A stretch of 7,855 nucleotides of DNA from Arcobacter sp. UBA7394. GTDB lineage: Bacteria > Campylobacterota > Campylobacteria > Campylobacterales > Arcobacteraceae. Positions 1 through 5,241 of the stretch are shown here, in pieces (positions within the stretch are counted from its first letter, which is position 1; every line of letters begins with the position of its first letter). The stretch lies in the NCBI GenBank assembly GCA_002470185.1, contig DKNG01000121.1:1-7855 (forward strand). Direction: 5' to 3'. The notes under the pieces were generated by a model, which worked only from the letters and a program-made list of their open reading frames with translations, had not been told where the DNA came from and ran no database searches. Position numbers and translations under genes: made by a program.

Positions 1-111
1 GAAAAATTAACAGGTAGAAAATGTTACCTAGAATTATTCGTTTCAATCAAAAAAGGTTGGACAAAAAATAAACAAGGTCTTAAAGATCTTGGTTATGATA
101 TTGAGTTATAG
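1..111 (+). CDS. era: GTPase Era, C-terminal fragment (gene begins before the window)
   Basis: Only the last 36 codons are present, open at the left edge and ending in TAG at 109-111. The peptide begins EKLTGRKCYLELFVSIKKGW and ends LGYDIEL. This matches the end of the Era KH domain, where a G-(K/R)-x-V/C-x-LELxVxVKxxW segment is followed by a conserved LGY near the terminus. Era is a membrane-associated GTPase that binds the 3' end of 16S rRNA and assists 30S subunit maturation; the G domain lies outside the window. The identification rests on this short tail only, but the motif spacing is characteristic. It is on the same strand as the secretion-type operon, yet separated from it by a hairpin and a 118-base spacer, so it is probably the end of an upstream transcript. 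Confidence 0.85.
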   Translation, partial: EKLTGRKCYLELFVSIKKGWTKNKQGLKDLGYDIEL

Positions 112-135
112 GAAGTTTATACTTCCTATAATTTA
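106..135 (+). terminator. Hairpin terminator overlapping the era stop codon
   Basis: Bases 106-116 pair perfectly with 121-131 around a TTAT loop (11 bp; core AGGAAGT / ACTTCCT). The stem begins inside the last sense codon of era and includes its stop codon. The downstream tract is T-rich but short (TTTAAT), so termination may be incomplete. No sequence after it looks like a better terminator. Confidence 0.6.
127..132 (+). promoter_or_regulatory. Possible -10 hexamer inside the terminator arm
   Basis: A perfect TATAAT lies in the 3' arm of the era hairpin. If used, transcription would start near base 139 and leave a leader of about 90 bases before the gene at 230. No -35 element is evident; Campylobacterota sigma-70 promoters generally lack a conserved one. 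In DNA this AT-rich a chance match is likely. Confidence 0.2.
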
Positions 136-153
136 ATAAAAACTTACAAATAA

Positions 154-172
154 TAATTAATATTATTAATTA
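154..172. repeat. AT-only 19-bp dyad in the operon leader
   Basis: TAATTAATA and TATTAATTA form perfect 9-bp inverted arms around a single central T. It sits about 22 bases upstream of the TATAAA at 195-200, roughly where a -35 region or an operator would be. It contains no G or C, so chance is a serious alternative. The rest of the spacer (112-229) shows no small ORF or RNA gene that I can support. Confidence 0.3.
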
Positions 173-194
173 AACAAACTCAAAATATAAATCA

Positions 195-200
195 TATAAA
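195..200 (+). promoter_or_regulatory. Candidate -10 box for the secretion-type operon
   Basis: TATAAA followed by ATAAT lies about 30 bases before the start codon at 230, which would give a leader of roughly 23 bases. There is no good -35. This is the better placed of two weak candidates in the 112-229 spacer. Confidence 0.25.
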
Positions 201-229
201 ATAATTTTTAAAATTATAAAAGTTATTTA

Positions 230-1111
230 ATGATTGCAAAATCCCAAGATATAAATACTATTTTATTAGATGTAAATGAAGAGATAAAACAAAACAATTT
301 AAGAAAATTTATTCTTACTTCTTTAAGTTTAGAAAATATTGAACTTAAACAAGAGAATTTATATGTTTCTTATTTATCTAGATCTAATAAGTATCAAGTA
401 TTTATTTTCGATAAAAAGTTTTCTTTTTTAGAACTAGATATATTCCAATGTTTTTATGAGAATAAAAGTGATTCTATTGATATTTTTTTATGTGATGAGT
501 TTTTTGTGCTTTATATAAATCAAGAGTTTTATTATTATCAAAAACTAAACTATGAAATCAATAATGAAGACTTAGTAGAATATATTCACAAAAATCTAAA
601 TTTAAAAGTAGATAATATTTATAAAATTTCTTTAGATGAAAGAGAAGTATTAAAGAATAAATATATAGACTCTTCTTTAAAAACAAAACTAATAAATATA
701 TCAGAAATAAAAAATAAAAGTTTCACTTTTTTTATGAGTTTTGTACTTCTTTTAGTAGTATCTATTTTAGTATATTTATATTACTTATATAGTGTGAAAG
801 ATAATCTTTTATCGAATATAAATATTCAAAATAAAAACTCTTTTTTAGACTATAAAAATAAACATAAATACAAGTACTTAAATGATGATGTTAAATACTT
901 ACTAAGTGAACTTTTAAAACATGACTTGATATTAGATGAGTTTGTATATAAAGAAAACCAATTAGAACTCTCTTTCTTTTCAAAAAATAGAAATGATATT
1001 TACTCTTTTTTAGATTTATACAAAAATAAATTAGATGGAAACTCTATTAAATTCATTAAAGATAAAAAGGTTTATATTTGTAATGCGAATATTAAAACAT
1101 TTAGAAAATAG
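230..1111 (+). CDS. Bitopic inner-membrane protein, possible PilN/GspL-like component of a T2S/T4P/DNA-uptake system
   Basis: I do not recognise this 293-aa protein by sequence. It has a hydrophilic N-terminal region (about 1-160), one strong membrane span at about 165-189 flanked by lysines (KNK before, VKDN after), and a C-terminal region of about 100 residues with two predicted alpha-beta units. There is no signal peptide. The likely topology is N-in, with the C-terminal part in the periplasm, as in GspL and in PilM-PilN combined. The N-terminal part is much shorter than a full actin-like PilM/GspL domain, and I see no nucleotide-binding motif. It is the first gene of a run leading to GspE and GspF homologues, and the next gene starts inside its end. 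ATG at 230 is the first usable start because in-frame stops lie just upstream; no clear Shine-Dalgarno is visible. The family role is inferred from topology and context. An alternative is a lineage-specific Cts-type protein. Confidence 0.55.
   Translation: MIAKSQDINTILLDVNEEIKQNNLRKFILTSLSLENIELKQENLYVSYLSRSNKYQVFIFDKKFSFLELDIFQCFYENKSDSIDIFLCDEFFVLYINQEFYYYQKLNYEINNEDLVEYIHKNLNLKVDNIYKISLDEREVLKNKYIDSSLKTKLINISEIKNKSFTFFMSFVLLLVVSILVYLYYLYSVKDNLLSNINIQNKNSFLDYKNKHKYKYLNDDVKYLLSELLKHDLILDEFVYKENQLELSFFSKNRNDIYSFLDLYKNKLDGNSIKFIKDKKVYICNANIKTFRK
1064..1070 (+). promoter_or_regulatory. Ribosome binding site deciding the start at 1083
   Basis: AAAAAGG lies 12 bases before ATG 1083. The other in-frame ATG at 1035 has no purine-rich site before it and would add 16 residues ahead of the membrane segment. 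This supports the later start. Confidence 0.5.
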
Positions 1112-1742
1112 TTTTATTAATAGTTCATTTAAAGTAAAAGTAGAACTATACTTATTAGTTTTTATTCTTTTTTCTTTGATTATTTATAATATTCCAATTC
1201 TAACTAGTACTAATAACACTCTTGTAAAATCCAATAGCTATAAAATAGAAGAGTTTAATAAATCTCTTCTAGATATGAATAAAAATATAGAAGAGTATGC
1301 AAGTATTAAAAGAATAAAAATTAATTCAATGAATAATGAGAGAAAAGAGATACTTATTAATTGTTCTTTATCCTTACATAAAGCAAAAGGTTTTATATCT
1401 TTTCTAGAAAATTTAAACACATATTCAAATATAAAAACCTTATCAATAGATAAAGATAAACAATCAAAAAAATATAATTTAGAAATAAAAGTTAGTTTTG
1501 AAAAGTACTTCTTTAAGACTCTAAACTCTAAAGAGGTAATAAAAAAAAGTAAATCTAAGAAGTTTAAATTAAAAGCAATTATTGATAAAACTGTTTTAAT
1601 TAATAATAAGTGGTTAGAAATTGGCGAATATATTAATGATTACGAATTGACCGATATTTCTAAAAATAGTGTAACTCTATCTTTTAATGACGAAAAAATA
1701 CAACTAAAGGTTTATAAAAATGATAAATATAAGGAATACTAA
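1083..1742 (+). CDS. Bitopic membrane protein with PilO-like body and PilP/GspC-like C-terminal domain
   Basis: With ATG 1083 the product is 219 aa, and the gene overlaps the previous one by 29 bases. A start at 1035 (235 aa) is possible but has a poorer ribosome site. A short basic N-terminus (1-19) precedes one membrane span at about 20-40. Residues about 52-76 are charged and helical and could form a coiled coil. Residues about 77-142 alternate strands and helices as in the ferredoxin-like fold of PilO/GspM. A lysine-rich linker (150-162) leads to a small beta domain at 162-212. That domain has the pattern I-I-D-K-T-V-L-I-N-x-K-W-L-x-x-G-E, then Y-x-L-x-x-I and a V-T-L-S strand, resembling the periplasmic PilP / GspC homology domain that contacts the secretin. 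PilO and PilP are usually separate proteins, so this looks like a fusion. The assignment is inferred from pattern and from its position before gspE. It could instead be a Campylobacterota-specific transformation protein. Confidence 0.5.
   Translation: MRILKHLENSFINSSFKVKVELYLLVFILFSLIIYNIPILTSTNNTLVKSNSYKIEEFNKSLLDMNKNIEEYASIKRIKINSMNNERKEILINCSLSLHKAKGFISFLENLNTYSNIKTLSIDKDKQSKKYNLEIKVSFEKYFFKTLNSKEVIKKSKSKKFKLKAIIDKTVLINNKWLEIGEYINDYELTDISKNSVTLSFNDEKIQLKVYKNDKYKEY
1706..1710 (+). promoter_or_regulatory. Ribosome binding site for the GspE-type ATPase gene
   Basis: AAAGG ends 9 bases before ATG 1720 and lies inside the preceding gene. The same 11-mer AAAGGTTTATA also occurs at 1066-1076 before the ATG at 1083, so two consecutive junctions use the same arrangement. 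Confidence 0.55.
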
Positions 1743-3084
1743 AATTGACTATTCATTATTTGATATTGATGAAAAAGAGTATTTTGAAAACTCTTTAATT
1801 TTGCCATATTTTGAAGATGATATTTCAATTCATTTTATTGTTTGCAAAGAGTCAAAACTTTTAGATATAAAATCTAGAATTAAAAAACTAGTAAAATTTA
1901 AAGAAATAAAAAAAGAAGATTTACAATTTTTATTATCTCATATAAATGAAAAGATAGTGTTATTTAATCTTGCTAATAAAGCTATATGTTTTAATGCTTC
2001 AAGTGATAAGTTTGTACAAGAGTTCATTTATACATTATTAAGCTTCTCTATTGAGCTTAGAGCTAGTGATATTCATTTTGAACAGTATTCTGAGTCTATA
2101 CTATTTCGCTTTCGTATAGATGGAAGATTAAATACGTTTTTTACCTTTGATATTAAACTATTTAAAATTCTATCATCTTATTTAAAACTATTATCAAACT
2201 TAGATATTACTCAGTTTAGATTACCAATGGATAGTAGATTCTCATTAATAGTAAAAAATAAAAACTATGATTTTAGATTATCAACTATGCCAACTTTAGA
2301 AGCTGAATCTATTGTAATTAGAATACTTGATAATAAAAATGTTAGTAAGTCTCTAAATTCTCTTGGTTTATCATCTTCTATTTATACTGAAATCTCAAAC
2401 TCACTGAAATTAACCCAAGGTTTAATCCTAATTACAGGTCCCACTGGTTCAGGTAAAACAACTACTTTATATTCAATGTTAAAAGAGTTAAAATCAAATG
2501 AAAAGAAGGTTATTACAGTTGAAGACCCAATTGAGTACAAAATAGAATCTATATCACAAATACAAGTGAATAATAAAATAGGATTAAACTTTGAATTAAT
2601 TCTAAAAAATATTTTGAGACAAGATCCAGATATTATCTTCATAGGAGAAATACGTGATAAGTTCTCTTTAGATATTGCACTGCAAGCTTCTTTAACTGGT
2701 CACTTAGTGTTAGCTAGTATTCATGCTAATAGTAGTATTGAAACAATTACAAGATTATTTGATTTAGATGCTGACCCTTTTTTAGTTTCTTCTACATTAA
2801 AACTAATAATCTCTCAAAGATTAGTTTTGAGTTTTTGCAAATTTTGTGATTCTAAAGGTTGTCAAAAGTGTAACTATACAAAATATTATGATAGAACTTG
2901 TATTGCCGAAACTCTTAAAATAGATGAAAATATATCTTCAATGATTTTTAGAAAAGAAGATTTAAATTCAATGAAAAAATATCTAAAACAAATAAACTTC
3001 CAAACAATATTTGATGATGGTATTAACAAAGTTAATAATAAGGAAACTTCAATAGAAGAAGTGTATAAAGTGATTAATCAATGA
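1720..3084 (+). CDS. GspE/PilB-family secretion or pilus-assembly ATPase (CtsE-like)
   Basis: This 454-aa cytoplasmic ATPase would power pseudopilus/pilus assembly in a type II secretion, type IV pilus or DNA-uptake machine. Visible motifs in order: N2-domain signature ASDIHFE at 115-121 with RIDGRL at 132-137; Walker A GPTGSGKT at 240-247; Asp box DPIEY at 269-273; Walker B DPDIIFIGEIRD at 302-313 with catalytic-type Glu310; His box with H328 and H335; and a zinc-type tetracysteine C373-x2-C376-x4-C381-x2-C384. All catalytic motifs are intact. The N1 region is short (about 110 residues) and lacks recognisable GspE-N1 features, so the protein is smaller than typical 500-570-aa PilB/GspE. The start is 23 bases inside the previous gene, with a good ribosome site. 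It overlaps the next gene by 4 bases (ATGA), so it should be translationally coupled to its membrane platform. Extension ATPase identity is more likely than PilT-type retraction because of the N2 domain and cysteines. Which machine it serves is not decided by sequence alone. Confidence 0.93.
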   Translation: MINIRNTKIDYSLFDIDEKEYFENSLILPYFEDDISIHFIVCKESKLLDIKSRIKKLVKFKEIKKEDLQFLLSHINEKIVLFNLANKAICFNASSDKFVQEFIYTLLSFSIELRASDIHFEQYSESILFRFRIDGRLNTFFTFDIKLFKILSSYLKLLSNLDITQFRLPMDSRFSLIVKNKNYDFRLSTMPTLEAESIVIRILDNKNVSKSLNSLGLSSSIYTEISNSLKLTQGLILITGPTGSGKTTTLYSMLKELKSNEKKVITVEDPIEYKIESISQIQVNNKIGLNFELILKNILRQDPDIIFIGEIRDKFSLDIALQASLTGHLVLASIHANSSIETITRLFDLDADPFLVSSTLKLIISQRLVLSFCKFCDSKGCQKCNYTKYYDRTCIAETLKIDENISSMIFRKEDLNSMKKYLKQINFQTIFDDGINKVNNKETSIEEVYKVINQ

Positions 3085-4277
3085 TTAAAACTTACAAAAT
3101 CACATATCAAGAAAACAATAAAAAGAAATCTTTATTAATAAATACAGAAAATATAAAAAATGAAAACTTACCTTTGAATGTTTTGAATATCAAAGAAGTT
3201 TCAATAAAAAAGAGTATCAACTTTTTTTCAAAGAAAAAACAAATTTCAAATAAAGATTTAAATTTACTTTTTTATGAACTTAATATTATGGTTCAATCAA
3301 ACATAGTATTTACAGAAGCCTTAGATATTTTAATAAAAAATAGAAAAAGTGAAGTACTAAAAGAGTTTTTATTAGATATGAAAAACTCTTTTACAAATTT
3401 AAAACCTATAACAAAAGCTTTAGAAAAATATGAAGTTGATGAGATAGTATTCTCTTTTTTAGAGTTATGCCAAAGTAGAGGAAATATTAAATTAAATATT
3501 AAAGCTCTTAGTATTTTACTCCATGAAAATGCAAGAATAAAAAATGATTTCAAAAAAGCTATTCGATACCCAATTACTTTATTGATTAGTTTTTTCTTAT
3601 CTTTAAATATGATCTTTTATTTTGTTATACCCAATTTTAAATCAATATTTAGCGGTAATATAGATGCACTTCCATTATCCACAAAGGTTTTATTTTTTGT
3701 ACATGATGTCTATTCTAATTATATTTTATATATATTGATTCTTCTAGTTATTCTAAGTATTTCATTATATATTTATTATAAAAATAATGAAAAAATGCAG
3801 TATTATTTTGATGAATTTATAGTAAAAAAACTCTATTTATTTAAAGATATTTATCTATCTTCCCAATCTTATAAACTATTTTTAATTTTGGATATTATGC
3901 ATAAATCTAATTATGAGTTTCATAAAGCACTTATTTCCTCAAAGGTTTTACTAAAAAATAAATACCTTTTAGATAGAATTACGCTAATTGAGAATCTATT
4001 GGAAAATGGTAAAACTATTAATTATTCTTTTAGTGAAGCTTTAATATTTGATGATTTAGTATTAAATCTTATAAATACAGCTGAAGTATCTAATTCTTTG
4101 GATATCACATTGGTAGAAATAAAAGAAATTTACAAGAATAGATTTGAAGAAAAAATAAAATTTTTAATATCAATCATAGAACCTATATTTATAGTCCTAT
4201 TAATGGGCTTAATTTTATGGATAGTTTTAGCAATATTCGTGCCAATTTGGGATATGGGTAATATGATTAAATCGTAA
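3081..4277 (+). CDS. GspF/PilC-family inner-membrane platform protein (CtsF-like)
   Basis: This 398-aa polytopic protein is the expected partner of the ATPase encoded just before it. It should form the inner-membrane platform on which pilin or pseudopilin subunits are assembled. Two T2SSF repeats are visible: repeat 1 at about 57-180, ending in A-I-R-Y-P (160-164), and repeat 2 at about 260-380, containing AEVSNSLD (334-341) and the EPIF motif (367-370). Membrane spans lie at about 165-187, 213-233 and 366-389. The last contains the family pattern E-P-x6-G-x12-P-I-W-D-M. FVIPNF at 181-186 and ALPLSTK at 196-202 match the conserved stretch after the first span. The small-residue motif normally read as GE-x-(S/T)-G is AE-x-S-N here, a mild departure. 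The ATG overlaps the upstream TGA as ATGA and no strong ribosome site is seen, so translation probably depends on re-initiation. Length is typical of the family. Confidence 0.92.
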   Translation: MIKTYKITYQENNKKKSLLINTENIKNENLPLNVLNIKEVSIKKSINFFSKKKQISNKDLNLLFYELNIMVQSNIVFTEALDILIKNRKSEVLKEFLLDMKNSFTNLKPITKALEKYEVDEIVFSFLELCQSRGNIKLNIKALSILLHENARIKNDFKKAIRYPITLLISFFLSLNMIFYFVIPNFKSIFSGNIDALPLSTKVLFFVHDVYSNYILYILILLVILSISLYIYYKNNEKMQYYFDEFIVKKLYLFKDIYLSSQSYKLFLILDIMHKSNYEFHKALISSKVLLKNKYLLDRITLIENLLENGKTINYSFSEALIFDDLVLNLINTAEVSNSLDITLVEIKEIYKNRFEEKIKFLISIIEPIFIVLLMGLILWIVLAIFVPIWDMGNMIKS

Positions 4278-4282
4278 AGGGA
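4276..4282 (+). promoter_or_regulatory. Ribosome binding site of folE
   Basis: AAAGGGA overlaps the gspF-like stop codon and ends 8 bases before ATG 4291. It is one of the strongest ribosome sites on the plus strand here, which suggests folE is translated independently of the coupled genes before it. Confidence 0.6.
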
Positions 4283-4290
4283 AAGATCAG

Positions 4291-4863
4291 ATGGTAACTC
4301 AAGAGGAATTTGAAAACTCTATAAAAAATGTATTAGAATATATTGGAGAAGACGCAAACAGAGAAGGTCTTATTGATACTCCAGCTCGTGTTAGAAAAGC
4401 ATATGAGTTTATGTGTGGTGGATATAAAGAAGATCCTAAAGCGATTCTTCAAAAAGCACTATTTACTTCAAGTAATGATGAAATGGTTGTAGTTAAAGAT
4501 ATTGAATTCTACTCTCAGTGTGAACACCATATGTTACCAATAATTGGAAAAGCACATGTTGCATATATTCCAGATGGTAAAGTAGTAGGTTTATCTAAAA
4601 TTCCTAGAGTTGTAGATGTGTTTGCTAGAAGATTACAAATTCAAGAGCAATTAACAGAGCAAATCTGTGATGCTTTAAATGAACACTTAAAACCAAAAGG
4701 TGTAGCAGTTATTATTGATGCTAGGCATATGTGTATGGAAATGAGGGGTGTTCAAAAGATTTGTTCTACTACTGTTACTTCTGCACTTAGAGGTTTATTT
4801 AAATCAAACAAAAAAACTAAAGATGAGTTTTTATCTATAGTTTCTTCTTCTTTTAATAAGTAG
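4291..4863 (+). CDS. folE: GTP cyclohydrolase I (FolE type IA)
   Basis: Converts GTP to 7,8-dihydroneopterin triphosphate and formate, the first step towards tetrahydrofolate and also the entry to 7-deazaguanine (queuosine) synthesis. The 190-aa length is normal for bacterial FolE. The QCEHHMLP motif at 76-83 supplies zinc ligands Cys77 and His80 and a His79 corresponding to E. coli His112. Substrate-pocket residues appear in LSKIPR (101-106) and [12 protein letters not shown] (114-125). [10 protein letters not shown] at 144-153 gives His146 and the third zinc ligand Cys148. [12 protein letters not shown] (30-41) is the family N-terminal helix. All the residues expected for activity are present. 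The gene begins 13 bases after the platform gene, so it is probably co-transcribed with the secretion-type genes, although no functional link is known to me. Its base composition is visibly less AT-extreme than its upstream neighbours, as expected for a conserved enzyme. Confidence 0.97.
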   Translation: MVTQEEFENSIKNVLEYIGEDANREGLIDTPARVRKAYEFMCGGYKEDPKAILQKALFTSSNDEMVVVKDIEFYSQCEHHMLPIIGKAHVAYIPDGKVVGLSKIPRVVDVFARRLQIQEQLTEQICDALNEHLKPKGVAVIIDARHMCMEMRGVQKICSTTVTSALRGLFKSNKKTKDEFLSIVSSSFNK

Positions 4864-4869
4864 TAAGAA

Positions 4870-5208
4870 GTGCTTAATTTAGAAAAGATTAAAGAAGTAA
4901 AATTTAATTATTATGATGAAAACGAATATATTTATAATTTTATAATGTTAGAAAATAGAACTGAGAAAATCAGTAATGATGAGTATCGATTCTATTTAAT
5001 TTGTGAAAATACGAATGTTTCTGCAAATGGAGAAGTATTCTTAGATTTAAAAGTAGAAGCTAATGAAGTGACTTTTAAAACAGATTATTTTGCTAATAGT
5101 TTTGATTATAATAAACTACAAAAAGTTGAAGAGAAAAGTACTGAATCAAATAGTTTTTATTCTGTTTGTTTTGGTAATGATACTTTAGAAATAGAAGTGA
5201 TTTTATAA
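4870..5208 (+). CDS. Small acidic protein of unknown function
   Basis: I do not recognise this 112-aa product. It has no signal peptide or membrane span, is acidic (many Glu and Asp), and looks largely beta-stranded, with alternating hydrophobic residues in blocks at about 10-27, 37-48, 52-73 and 92-112. It has only two cysteines (residues 45 and 100) and no metal-binding cluster. The start used is GTG at 4870, six bases after the folE stop. A weak AATAAG at 4855-4860 would be its ribosome site. The only internal ATG (residue 27, at 4948) has no site at all and would remove the first strand. It lies between folE and a terminator, so it is the last gene of the plus-strand operon. It is probably cytosolic; any link to folate, 7-deazaguanine or secretion would be guesswork. 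Confidence 0.65.
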   Translation: MLNLEKIKEVKFNYYDENEYIYNFIMLENRTEKISNDEYRFYLICENTNVSANGEVFLDLKVEANEVTFKTDYFANSFDYNKLQKVEEKSTESNSFYSVCFGNDTLEIEVIL

Positions 5209-5241
5209 TAAAAGATAGAGTTTTTTAACTCTGTCTTTTAT
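5208..5241. terminator. Symmetric bidirectional terminator between convergent operons
   Basis: Bases 5208-5222 pair with 5227-5241 (15 bp, one G-T wobble) around a TTTT loop. The GATAGAGTT core is flanked by AAAA on the left and TTTT on the right, so either strand reads as a stem followed by a U tract. It overlaps the last base of the plus-strand stop codon and the whole minus-strand mgtE stop codon (5238-5240). It is the only candidate for ending both units. Confidence 0.8.

Noticed and set aside
1035..1085. Upstream ATG start giving a 235-aa second operon protein
   Set aside because: There is no purine-rich site before it, the overlap with the first gene would grow to 77 bases, and the added residues only extend the cytoplasmic tail. 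ATG 1083 has AAAAAGG upstream. It remains a possible alternative.
1238..1420. 60-codon open frame on the minus strand
   Set aside because: It is the complement of the helical and alpha-beta part of the 219-aa protein gene, with no ribosome site or promoter. Long open antisense frames are expected in such biased sequence.
2382..2642. 86-codon open frame on the minus strand
   Set aside because: It lies opposite the Walker A to Walker B region of a certain ATPase gene, and its residues show no motif of their own.
3293..3553. 86-codon open frame on the minus strand
   Set aside because: It is antisense to the first T2SSF repeat of the platform gene and has no start signals.
3675..3683. Perfect DnaA-box 9-mer TTATCCACA
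   Set aside because: It is a single copy inside the platform gene's coding sequence, with no neighbouring boxes or unwinding element. A lone 9-mer is most simply a chance match, not an origin.
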